Under the pieces are notes generated by a model. The model was not told the origin of the DNA and did not search any database. It saw nothing but the letters and a program-made list of their open reading frames with translations. From positions 248,001-312,000 of the forward strand of contig JAKZZE010000021.1 of assembly GCA_024220505.1 (NCBI GenBank): a stretch of 64,000 nucleotides of DNA, read 5' to 3'. The translations under genes and the position numbers were made by a program. This DNA comes from Rhizopus arrhizus (Eukaryota; Mucoromycota; Mucoromycetes; Mucorales; Rhizopodaceae). Shown one piece after another: positions 9,749-20,996 of this stretch (position 1 is the first letter of the stretch; each line of letters starts with the position of its first letter).

Positions 9749-11879
9749 CTAGGCTGGGCATCTTGAAATAGGAACAGACTCACCACCTTCTGACCATAAA
9801 GAAATTGTGATACCAGTCGTATAAATCATGGACACAAGACCAAATACAATAATCAGCACATCTATTGTCTTTTGACGCCAATTGTTTGCGATTGCCTTGA
9901 GGTGAAACAAAGGAGGGAAAAAGAAACAGAGAGGAACACAACAAAGAGAACCAATGAGTGAAACAAATTTATCCAAGTCACTTGAACCAGCAATGGCAAT
10001 AACAGCACAGATCAGGACAGACACGAATCGGAATAGATTTTTTTGCCACTTGACAAAGCTATCATACTTTCCGGATCGAGTGAAAAGCCCAGTTTCTATA
10101 ATACGGATCGCAGGGAACAGTTGAAGTGGAATTGAGAGACAGATGGCTAAAGCATAGAGACCTTGAACTGTGTTGACAGCTATACTGTCTGGCATATTTA
10201 ATAAGATGACTGTTTGAACTTGACTACCAAAGGCTAAATAAGAAATGAAGCCTACAGATAAAAAGATGGCAGTAATAAAGATCATGGTACCCGACAAGAC
10301 CTTGGGAAACTTTTCTGGCTCTGCCATTGATTCAGTAATCGGAATAACTATAAAAAGAAGTCAGGATATACAACAGAAAATAGGGTTATAGTACTTGCCT
10401 AAACCAACGCCTTCATATGTAAATACAGCTGTACCGATGAACATTGGGAAAGAGGTGTAATTAATCATCCATTCGACATCAGCAACACCTTGATGAGCAA
10501 GAACAAAGAAATCATAATAATAAAGGTAAATTAACCCGACCAAAATAAATAAATCGGCTACAAGTGCAAATGCGGATAATTTTTGTATTTTGCGAATCAT
10601 TGCCAATGGTACAAAGATGGCTATTTGTCCCAAAATAAGATATGACAGTGGAGTTTGGAATTGACAATTGGATATAGATTCAATCAACGCTTGTACATTT
10701 TGAGCTACAAACACCATATAGGCACATACAAAACCAATCTTTTTATATACAAAACCATCAGTTTAATCATGCAATTAATCAAACATTCATTTCTTTTTTT
10801 ACCTGAGATAATGTAATGGCTAACAACACAGCAAATCGCATGGATTTACCAAATAAAACACCTCCGATGTCACCAAATGAAACTGGAATCTTGTTTCTTG
10901 TCTCTACAAGTAATAAAAATGTATAAAGGGATATAAGCGCAATGGCTGTCAATAGGGTAGAAGAGAAGAGTAAACCACCGTTGTAAAAACTAAATAGAGT
11001 TTAGTTTTCTTTTTTTTTTTTTTTTTTTTCTTTTCTTTACGCTTTAGGCAAGAACATGACACCTGTTCCAACAAAAGATTTCAACAACAAAAACACTGCT
11101 TTTGCTGGAGTAGCCGTTCCTTGAACAGCCTCTTGTTGAGCTCTTCGAATCAAGGGAGACTCTTCTCCTTGCGCTTCTTCATCCCCTAAAGCTTCTTCTT
11201 CGTCTTCACTTAAATCTTCACCACCAAAATGACCATACAAGGCCAAAAAATCAACAAAGGTACGAGTCATCCAGTTAGGAGGAGGTCTTCCTTGATGAGC
11301 AGCTTTACGGACAACGAAATGACGTCTGAACCCACCAGGTCCCTTCAATCTAGACAAGGCTGGGTCCAAAGGTTCGGATTTAGGTATGGAGAACGATTGA
11401 GACCGTTGCCGTCTGGCAATCTGTTCATTCTCTGCGTCCTCTGCCCACTTGTAGATATCATGTGTAATAGCACCTCCAGGTAACTGATGTACACTACGCT
11501 TAAAAGATCCCGAGGCGGCATCATCTTCAACCGCTTGATAAATCGAAGCACTGCGCAAAGAAGAAGCGGGTGACGTATCTACCAAGTGTCGTTTGACGAC
11601 CTGAACCACTTGGTCTTCAGATAAATCTGCACTCACCGTATTGTCTTCAGGATTAAATGTTGCTGTGGATAAAGGCCGGAATAGGCCTCCACCTCCACTA
11701 TGGTTTGTGAACATATTTTCGAGTTCGTTTGTTGAACCATAAGTTTGGTGTGAAGTAAAACTTTTGGGAGAGGTTCCTAAACGTGCTGTTGACGCCACAC
11801 GATCGATTGAACCTGAATGATGAGAATTATCTCCTTCTCTGTATCCTTGCTTTGCATTCACTGGTAATGGTGAACTCAT
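9749..11879 (-). CDS. avt3: Vacuolar amino-acid transporter (Avt3/Avt4, AAAP family)
   Basis: Exons are 11879-11041, 10989-10803, 10738-10399 and 10347-9749 (655 codons, 654 aa). About 260 N-terminal residues are hydrophilic, Ser-rich and acidic (LSEDEEEALGDEEA), as in fungal Avt3/Avt4. The transporter domain opens with LLLKSFVGTGVMFLPKAFYN and contains about eleven hydrophobic segments, matching the Aa_trans (SLC36/AAAP) fold. Such proteins export neutral amino acids from the vacuole. Intron 3 starts with GCAAGT rather than GT. The frame is kept only with this GC-AG intron, so it is probably real. Intron 1 carries a long T tract. The C-terminus ends SRCPA with no further domain. Confidence 0.88.
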
Positions 11880-12176
11880 TATGAAAAAGAAAAAAAGAGA
11901 GAAACAAACGTAAAAAAATAAAGTGTTTGTGATTTTTAATAGGATTCAAACTCCTTTCAAGTAACCCCCCTTAACTTTAGTATGACATTTACTTTTTATT
12001 TATATAAAGCATATATCTCATGTTTTGAAACAGAAATCAGTTTCTTTTAATCAGGCGTTATTATATCAGTCAATGAGATGATGATAATGATGCATTAACA
12101 TGACCCTTTACATCCGTGATGTTGACTAAAGATAAAGGAAACACTTGATCATGAGTACAGATATCGAGTCTACAAT

Positions 12177-12213
<37 letters not shown>

Positions 12214-12269
12214 CTTGTCATTTCTAAAGAAAGTTTTAATCAAAATAACTGCAACCAATTTTGATACTA
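11880..12269. other. Short gene-free region with poly-T tract
   Basis: Promoter side of the transporter gene. Contains a 30-nt T run at 12180-12209. No coding signal was seen. It ends at the TA dinucleotide where the transposon end begins. Confidence 0.6.
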
Positions 12270-12375
12270 CAGTCATTTCAAAAAAGTAAAGTCGTTGTTT
12301 TAGAAATCAAAGTCGTCCAAAAATCATTTTGTCCAACTATGATGCCACTTGATCCAAAAATGAAGTCGTCATGAA
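12270..12375 (+). mobile_element. Left end of a Tc1/mariner-like transposon
   Basis: Starts after a TA dinucleotide with CAGTCATTTCAAAAAAG then TAAAGTCG. The block GATGCC...TTGATCCAAAAATGAAGTCG follows. The same two blocks in the same order occur inverted at 54885-54985, and the terminal part resembles the inverted repeats of the MITE at 28508-28607. A matching right end was not found downstream of the transposase relic. Confidence 0.65.
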
Positions 12376-12559
12376 CTTTTATTCTTACTTACCGCTTAGT
12401 CATTACAGTTATCATATTCTTGGCATCTTATCTTTATATAAGTTGAAGCAATAGTTTCTAGTTCTTTTTGTTTACAATCTATTTTACAGGCATTCAAAAT
12501 GAGTATGCAATTTTTTTCATGAAAATAGGTAAGGACATGTTGTTGATGAATATAGGGTT

Positions 12560-13660
12560 GAACCTATGAACCTTGTCGTTGACGAGGAGCTACCATCCAT
12601 CCGGAGATGAAAGGGGTAATAAAGATGTAGTTATGGAGTTATACAATAAGCGACGCAATACGTTTTATCCTGATGACAAGAAAACAAGATTTTTTCACTT
12701 ATTTTTTTTTAGTAAAAGCCCAAATGATTCTGCTGCAGTGAGACAGTTAGGTATTCATACTTGTGCAGCCCAGAGATGGATTCAAACGTTATTATAAAGA
12801 TCCTGAAAGTATTTTTGAGAAAACGAAAAAATAAGGTTGTCATCGTATTCTTTGTGAGAAGCATAAATGATTTCTTTTAAATTACATTGATTGAGAATCC
12901 TTCTGTTATTTTAACTGAAGTATTAGAAAATATAATTCAGAGCTTTGCAAATCTCAACGTTTCCCGTAGTACTATTTATAACTTTATGACAACTTAGTGT
13001 AATCTCTCTATTAAACTGGCACAATTACATCCTGTAGAAAGAAATAGTGAGGAAAGAGTTCAGCAAAGATGCGATTGGGCCCAAGAATGGCAGCAAACTG
13101 ACTTGGACTTTATAACACATTACGTCTTTCTTGATGGATCAACCTCTCATATTAATATGAAACGAAGCATGGCTTGATCAAAGAAGGAATTTCCAGCAAT
13201 AGTTACGGTATCTGAAACTAAAGCGAACACAACGTCGATTTTAGGTGCAATATCTACTATTGACTTGACTAATGTTAGTGTGAGAGCCCTAAAGCGTATC
13301 AAAAAGAGAAAGCTTGGACGTGTGACTTACAGTTATAGCACAGGAACAGTTATAGGATGTTGTCTGAGCTTTTTAAAGGCAACTTTTGATGAAATGAACA
13401 AGTATTTAGAAATGAAGGGGCATTATCTTGTATGGAAAATGCTCCTGTCCATAGCTCAACAGATATAAGAAAGTATGCCCACTCACGAGGTTATCGGTTT
13501 GTATACTTTCCTCCGTATTCTTTTGAGATTAATCCAATTGAGCAGTTCTGGTCCGTTGTCAAGAATAGAGCTAATCAAAATAAGTTTTTGGAAAAAGAAT
13601 GGTTAATGACTAGAATTACAATTTCATTACCTTTTGGTCAACTACTTTTTTTTATTTTAC
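12560..13660 (+). pseudogene. Decayed Tc1/mariner (IS630-like) transposase
   Basis: Fragments in several frames line up as one transposase. An N-terminal helix-turn-helix region lies at about 12573-12797. A first DDE block reads QQTDLDFITHYVFLDGS near 13090-13140. A middle part lies at 13265-13440. A C-terminal part reads MENAPVHSSTDIRKY...FPPYSFEINPIEQFW (13432-13600). Several stops (for example near 13167) and a frameshift near 13432 break it. The second catalytic position reads E (MENAP) where D (DNAP) is usual. The family is the same as the relic at 45.1-45.9 kb. Confidence 0.8.
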
Positions 13661-14592
13661 TTTTGACTAGCATTATACACTGTTCCAATCTCTTCCTGTA
13701 ATATACTAGCCAGCGCCGATTCTGCTGTTTTGTTATTGTAATAAGCAAAGGACTAGGTGTTTTATCTCCAACTCTACTAGCTAACTCGTTTTCAAAATTT
13801 ATCGTTTTGATTTCATCTCCCTTCATTTCGCATCATTGTATTAAATGAATTGAAAGGCTATTAGGATTGATAAAGATGTAAGGCTTTTTTTATAGTATTC
13901 TCGGATTTTGAGAATTTTATAGCGATTGCCCTTCACAATCATGTTTGACGCAGCTCTTTTAACTTATTTTTTATTTAAAAAGTCTGCCTCTTCCTTTTCT
14001 TTTTATTGCTTCTAAATAATAATATGCTTTTGATCTAAGAAATTTCTATTACTCAAATCTATAACACCTTTTCTATATGTATTATAGAAGATTATGAGAT
14101 TTTCGTCTGTAGCAAAAAGAAAGTCAAATATATATAACTATGATGTCGAATTATGTCTTTTGAACTCTGAATATTGATAAAAAAAAATGATAGCCAAGTC
14201 AATAATGTCAAAAAGGAATGGGAAATAGAATATATCATTAAAAGCCTTTTTTTTTTTTTCTTTGGTTGCGATACTTGCTTACTTTCGCCTTTCTTTGCAG
14301 TACTCTCTTTTCATTTGGTTATCATTGAGGATTAAGTCAATAATTACCAAACCTGATTAAAATAGGAATGAATGAATTTATTAACGAAAAGTAATCAATT
14401 CTTGGGAGAAATGATTATTTACCTAAAATTTGTCGCCAATGTACTCTTTCATAACATACATGCACTCCTACATCCACAATATCTTTCTTCGTCTGAGCTT
14501 ATAAGTAGCATGGTAACAGAGAGACGGAGAATGAATTAATACTTTAAAAAAAGAACCTGCCTATTTAGTTTTATCCTTTTCTTTTAATAGAA
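13661..14592. other. Gene-free region after the transposon relic
   Basis: AT-rich. A minus-strand frame at 13638-13826 shows no family features. No right transposon end was identified. The sequence just before the esterase start is likely its promoter. Confidence 0.5.
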
Positions 14593-15905
14593 ATGCTTAA
14601 ATTATTATTTATATCTTTATTGTTAGTACCTTCCTTACTTGCTGAAGTAATAAAAAACATAGTTGTCTTTGGTGATTCTTATTCAGGTCAGTAAATAAAT
14701 CAATCATGAATGAGTAAAAGTATTAAAAAGTATTTTAGACGTTGGAAATTACCAAAGATTGACAAATGGTCCTCTGTGGAGTGAAAATTTAGCAGCTGCA
14801 TGGGACGCCTCACTCTATAGCTTTGCGTTTAGTGGAGCAGTTTGCGACAACTCTGTTTATCCAAAGCAAACATCAAAACAATATATTCCGAGTATCGAGG
14901 ACCAATTAGAGATGTATTATCACCAGAACTTGAACTTAAATCCTCAAGAAACTGTAGTTGCAATCTGGGTAGGCGTAAACGATATATATAAAACCTTTGA
15001 AATGCGTGGTATCTACATTTAAAAAAAAAAGAGAGATGGACCTTATCTAAAATTTTATATTAGAAGGAGAACAACAAGCCAATCTAAAAAAAGTAGTTGA
15101 ATGCATCAGCAGCAATGTTCGTAATGCACGACGAATCTTTTCCACCAATAAGTTCATTGTGTTTGGTGTACCGCCCTTAGAAAAAATACCTTATTATACT
15201 GACAGTCCACTAAAGCCCAGTAGAGAACAAGCAGCTAATGAGTTGAATGAATATTTACTGAAAGAAGTTCAAAAGATGAACAAACATCTCCAATCAGTAG
15301 ACATAGATTTTATGGATATTCATCAGTTATTAGATCACATTGTACAAAAGCCCAACTCATTCAATATAAAAAATGCAGTCGATGCCTATTGGGATGCCTG
15401 TCAAGGACAATGCTCAGATGATATCAATAGCTATGTTTGGTGGGATAAGGCACATTTGACAGGTGGCATTCACCGTCTGATTGCGGATAGCATTGCTCAA
15501 TCTGGATCTTTTGCAACAGAAATGGAAATACCAAAAGACCTTGACGTGAACGCATTATTGAATAATGCTGACTCAAAATTCAAATCTCCCAGATACGAAG
15601 CCAAAGCAAACACAGGCGAGATTGATCGATTGATTGAAAAGATGAATGAAGAAAAGCAAATGAGTAGTCCAAACACCAAAATAGATGAAGAAGCAGAGCA
15701 AGAAGAAATAACAAAGGAGAAGGGAGGGATCAACAGCTATGTTTACTTTGGAGTTGCAGCTACAGTTATTGTATGCATTGGCTTTGTATTATTCAATAAG
15801 CGAGCAAAAAACAGAGCAAGTCATTTAGCATCACTTTCCAATTTACTCAAAAAAGAAGACCGAGGCAGGTTTGTTCCTTTACGTAATATCGACTCTGATG
15901 TTTAA
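14593..15905 (+). CDS. Membrane-anchored GDSL/SGNH esterase
   Basis: Exons are 14593-14686, 14739-15008 and 15064-15905 (402 codons, 401 aa). A signal peptide (MLKLLFISLLLVPSLLA) is followed by block I FGDSYSDVGNY, with the nucleophile serine split by an intron, the oxyanion Gly region (FSGAVCDN), block III VGVND, and block V WWDKAHLTGG with the Asp-His pair. These are the SGNH hydrolase residues in the order seen in carbohydrate-acetylesterase-like (CE16-type) fungal enzymes. A charged stalk, one C-terminal transmembrane helix around residues 340-365 and a short basic tail follow. The enzyme probably sits in the plasma or secretory membrane with its active site outside. The acetyl-ester substrate is inferred. 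Confidence 0.85.
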
Positions 15906-15979
15906 ATCTTAATAAAAAGGATGAAGTGTAAAAGACACTTTATTTCTCACAACAAACAGTTTCTTTTTCTTTCTTTTGT

Positions 15980-16789
15980 ATGCATTTTGTAAAACATTCC
16001 ATTAAACAAGAGGATCAAGGCCCAAGCCTTTAAGACCATTCTCTATTACCTCAAATTCAAGAAAGCTATATGCAAATGTCAGTAACAGTCCAGTATATTT
16101 GTCCAATTTCATAAATTAGATATTCAATAATCATGATCAAAATACGATTGTAGTTGATAATTATGCTATTGGATGCAATAGACCTGAAGGTGTATCTCTT
16201 TCGGGATCAAGCAATAGTATAAGCTTAATTGGTGCACACGGTTTTCCTCTTTGTTTTAATCAATCCAATGAAGTTGAAGACATGTCTAACGGATGTAGCT
16301 TTCATGAAGCTTTACAACAGGATAACAAATGTAAACTATCTGGTAATTCCCTATCTAATCAGTTAGAAGCTCAAATTGAAAACAAGAAAACGAGCTGTAA
16401 AGACATACAAACTGTAAAAGAAGAAAAAGAGAGCATGTTGAGAAAAAGATAAACCAACCTTAATTTCAAAAAGGAGAAGTATGAGAAGAAACATGTCCTA
16501 TGACTGTAAAACAACCGCTTATTTGCAATCTGTCTTTTTTGATGTCTACAGTAAGCATCTGAAGCTGACAAAACAACAAAGGATGGATGTCCAGAAAAGA
16601 ACAGGCTTACCTTCTCGCAACATTACTTACTGGTTCTCGAATCATAAAAGAAGGTTTCAGAAATCATTGCAATCATTCCAAAAAGTGACCAAAAGCAGTA
16701 GCAGATCCATTTCGACTTATAATGACTTCATCAAATGGCATAGAAAGCATGGTTCACCTAATAACATTACAAGAGGTGAGTCGACATGA
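15980..16789 (+). CDS. Homeobox protein, two apparent homopolymer frameshifts
   Basis: Exons are 15980-16077 and 16120-16789 with a 42-bp intron. The C-terminal part has a homeodomain: LQSVFFDVYSKHLKLTKQQR, then LPSRNITYWFSNHKRRFQK, whose WFSNHKRR matches the recognition-helix signature WFxNxRxR. This predicts a nuclear DNA-binding transcription factor. About 150 Asn/Ser-rich residues precede it. The frame breaks twice: in the T run near 16030 and in the five-A run near 16453. Adding one T and removing one A gives exactly 256 codons with the intron in phase. Such tidy compensation suggests a real gene with homopolymer errors; a young pseudogene is the alternative. It begins 75 bp after the esterase stop on the same strand. 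Confidence 0.6.
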
Positions 16790-17591
16790 AATAGAACGTG
16801 CAGATGTGAATAATATCAAGCGGAATATATATTTCATTAGCTTATAAATAAAACATGTTTGTATCTATACTTTTTTATTACCTCATTTTCATTGAGATTT
16901 CTCCATTTTCAAGATACACGTATTAAAAAGAACCAATAACCACTTTCAAACTTTCATCAGTTGTTTTCTCTGTACATCATATGCTGTGATTTGAAAAATT
17001 GTGGTTGAAGTATGTCATTCTATAAATCATATGTCAACCCTAAGAATTACGTCTGAACTATCCCGGATGCTTGATTGCTTTATGCAACTGCTTCCTTTTT
17101 CATCCTCAAACCAGTATTTATGAAGATCCAAAATTTACCTTTTAAGAGCAAATGATGCTATGATAAAACAAAAAAGGGTACGAACTCTTTATCTATGTTG
17201 AAGTCATAAAACTTATCTGATAGTTTACAAAATACTAAAACATGAAGTAAAAAAAAAAAAAAAGTATGCTTTCAGTCCTGTAATAGTATCATGCCAATTC
17301 GTAGTTCATTATTTATAATGAAAAAGAAGAATAGTCGTAGAATCATCTCATAACATACAACAAGGAAAGTAAAAGAATCCAAGACTCACAGCCCTGAGAT
17401 GTTTATTGAACTCTTCAGGATGATGAAGGAACACTTTATAATAAATAAGTTAAAGATTGAATACAAGTATAGGCATAGAGCATCTAATTCACCCAGTCAA
17501 AGAAACAGTCTGTGGTATAATAATTGTATTCTTCAGCAACCAAATGTTTTATTTTGTATATACAATCTCTTTCTCTTTTTGTTTAATTTAT
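16790..17591. other. 0.8-kb gene-free region
   Basis: AT-rich sequence between the homeobox gene and the end of the SPF27 gene. The open frame at 17399-17602 shows no family signature. Confidence 0.5.
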
Positions 17592-18412
17592 TCATTTCTT
17601 GATTCTCTTTAATTCATTCACTTCAGCTTCAAGTGCTGCACAAGCAATCTCTACCTGCAAGTTTTGACTAATCAAGTCTGACCATTTGTTTTCCAAAGAA
17701 GCCAATGTTTCTGCTGCTTGTGTTTGCTCCATCTTTCGTTCCTTGTTGGTGTTTAATATCTGATTACGAACTCGTTCAGTGTTATTCTTAATATACTCTA
17801 AATATGTCTCTAGCTGATAGTTGTGTACTCTCCATGCATTTGCTCCATATTTTGAAAGCAGTTCCAAATTGAACATACTAAGCATTTGTTACATGTGTAA
17901 ATAAAGAAAACTTATAATTACTGAGAAATTACCTTCCAGCTTGTGATTCAAGTTGAGATTTAGTGTTGTTGACAGCAGCTTTCCAAGCTTCTACATCATC
18001 TTCATCAGAAGGTCCCTTTAGCTCGTATCTCTCAGTATCCAAAGCATTTAAAACTTTTTTTTGCTGAACACGATCAAATTCCTGCTTCAAACTCTCATTG
18101 TCTTCAAACAAGTTGATTGTGGTTGGTAGTTCCGATCTTTCCATCTTTTTCATACGTCGCATTTCTTGCTCAATCATTCTTTCAACTTCTGCTTTCACAT
18201 CTAAGCAAGAATTGATATAAAATTGTTAAAATGATTTGATCCATCTTTAACTTTCTTTACTCACTTTCATTATCAAGTTCACGATCAACATCTAAAACAC
18301 AAGTATAGAGGTCAGAAAAAAATCAATAATGAATAATATTTCGTTTCTTACAAGGAAGTGCATCTATATCAACATCTGAGCGCATAGCGTAATCAATGGC
18401 TTTTGCTGACAT
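17592..18412 (-). CDS. cwf7: Pre-mRNA splicing factor SPF27 (BCAS2/Cwf7)
   Basis: Exons are 18412-18352, 18291-18265, 18200-17933 and 17877-17592 (214 codons, 213 aa, close to the usual 220-225). The N-terminus reads IDALPYVDRELDNENVKAE, matching the family's ALPYID motif. The rest is helical and heptad-rich, with LELLSKYGANAWRVHNYQLE and a terminal coiled coil. SPF27 is a core member of the Prp19/NineTeen complex that activates the spliceosome, so it is nuclear. Exon 2 is only 27 nt. The motif, length and architecture make the call firm. Confidence 0.9.
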
Positions 18413-20996
18413 AATTAATAGCTTAATTCGAGAAAGTTTGAAGTATATGAAAACAGAAAAAAAAAAAAAGAAAAAAAAAATCAAAAAAAGGAGTCCCGAT
18501 TGCGTCACTCAGAACGCGTTAGATAAATCCACTGTGAATATGGATTAAACACCATGCCTAAATATCTCCTCTATCCTTAAATGTACATTTGTTTATCTCA
18601 AATAAGATTTTATCATTCAAGTTGCACTTCTACTTCTTATAAAACAGTATAAGTAAAGTTTGATGCCATTACATTGATAGATCAAATGGCAGTGTATATC
18701 ACGTAGTTGTCTTTGTATGTCAATGACTGCATTTTCTTTATTAATAACATTTTCCTCTTCGTTACAGGAAGTCTCTTCTAATAAAACAATAGGCGACAAT
18801 AATCATTTGCAACTGAAGCGTTGTACCTTTCTTGGAACCTCAATTAAGTAATACTTCTTCGATTCATTCTTTTAATTTCGCTCTTATATACCCTATAGAG
18901 TATGCTATAAAAAGGCTTTCAAAAAGAGGTAAATCTATTTCTTGTGACATCACGTGGTTTGAGGGTATCGCTGAAGCAGTAATAATTAAATGCTGAGTCC
19001 GGATATGAGTATTACCAGACAGCTGCCCAAATACAAACTATTCATAGAAGAAATAATCGCGTGGGAACATATCAAGCTTTGTCAGGTATTACCAGTGGAA
19101 CAATCTCACAAATGGTGTATTGAGTGAGCCTTGGTAATTAAGATAGTATTATGTAAATTTAGCACATTTATTCATACCATTTTAACAATGGCCGCGCAGA
19201 TCGCTATATTGCTCAATAGCACTAAACACACGAAATACAATAGGTGTACCTGAAGATTAAACAAGACGAAAATGCTCACATAGAATTCAGCAATAGAACA
19301 TAAAGATCCTTATTACACCGTCTTCCTTACTTAAAAAAAGTCAATAATAATGCTTTATTCTTTCTCTTTTAGGTCACAATGGAAAGAATATAGCTCTCGT
19401 TTTATATATTTATTCTTTATATCTTATTACTTAAATGAGTCAATTCTGCCGTTACATTCTATCAGTGTATTGATAGGTAACAGTTCGGAATTTGATATTT
19501 TACAATAAATGCTAACCGAGGCTCATAATATTTTTTGCTATTCATTCCAAATGAAATTATATTCATATGTTAAATACAAGCTACATTATTAATATATATA
19601 ACATGCTACACACTTTTATTATATGTGTTGCCATGCTATATTTTCTCATATATCTATTGTAATTAATAATTCTATGATTTCCTGCAATTCTATATATAAT
19701 CAGTTATTTAAAGGATAAACTTATCTGTGTACTTTATTAAAGAAATGAATGGATTCATTAGAAAATTGTATCATGATAATGTAGGTCCCTTAAAGTTTGG
19801 CTCAAACACAACCACATATTCTAAAATGTAATATGACATGCTTTAATTGTTTTACTTTTTTAAATAGAATATTATCACATCATACATGTTTTGGCGTAAC
19901 AAAAACTTGCAGTAGTATTTTCAGAAAAGCTACGCTTGCATTGAGAAAACGAACGTGCGACATCATCATAAGATGTACAAACAAGTTTATTGAAGGCTAT
20001 CAGTAAGAATGAGAAATGTATGTTCCAATTCTTCCTTGTTTTGGTGCAATTTGCAAGCTCAATGATAAATTTAGTATTTGTACGGAAAGGATCTACTTTG
20101 GAAATGCTGATTATAAAAATATACTTTAGCCATTGAATTTTTAATTCCGCACTGTAAAGAACTGAAAATCATCTTTACGTTAATGGCGATTTGACGAGAT
20201 TTGTCGGAAGAATTTATACCCAATTCAGCCGTACCACTCTCTTATTTGTGCATAAGCAACTCCTTTCATTAGTACAACTTAAAAAGCTTTTTATTTGCAG
20301 TAAAAGGTCTGAATTACAATAGAGAATATGTGACATTCTAGTTTGTTAAGTATGTCCAAAAGTTCTTTTGTGGTTTCTATTCTATTTGTGGGTAAGCTTT
20401 TCCAAATTTGTACAAATAATTAAAAACGTGTTACCTTTGTTCTGATGGTTTCAAAAGAAGATCGTTGATTTTGGTAAAAAAAAGATGATGAACCCTTACC
20501 CAGGTTCTGGTTACTTGTCAGGCTTTACCCATATGTAGAAAATGCTGAGCTGTAATATACAATTTTCTTTTTCGAATATTACTATTTTTAGGTATGTAAT
20601 GATAACTGATTGTAGTAACTTTCATAACATACCATAATTTCCTTCAATTAACTTAAGCAGTTGTTGAAATTTTATACAAACATTGTGAAAAAAAAAAGAT
20701 TCTTCATTAGAAGACAAACAATGAAAAAGGTAGAGCAGAATGATGTTTCTAAGCAAGCTGTTTCTAATCCGTGCTACCTAAATTCTACTGCCAGCAATCA
20801 CTCTCGTTGGCTAATATTTTAAAATTCTGTATGTACTAGGTATCACGCAAACTACTGTACCTCTTTGTAACACCTTTATTTAAACTCAATGACTGGAGAA
20901 AAAAGTTCTCTTTTCCCGAGAAACAATAAGGATACAAATACTCGCTTAGCGTCTTTTGATTTTTTTTTTTTCTTTAATTCTTTTTACCACTCAAAA
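18413..20996. other. 2.6-kb gene-poor region
   Basis: Mostly AT-rich, with no complete gene found on either strand. Around 18980-19130 a frame reads AAQIQTIHRRNNRVGTYQAL, which might be a helix-turn-helix remnant of a transposase but is too short to assign. A frame at 19797-20006 has no recognisable features. The last 100 bp hold a pyrimidine-rich leader before the first CotH gene. Confidence 0.45.
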
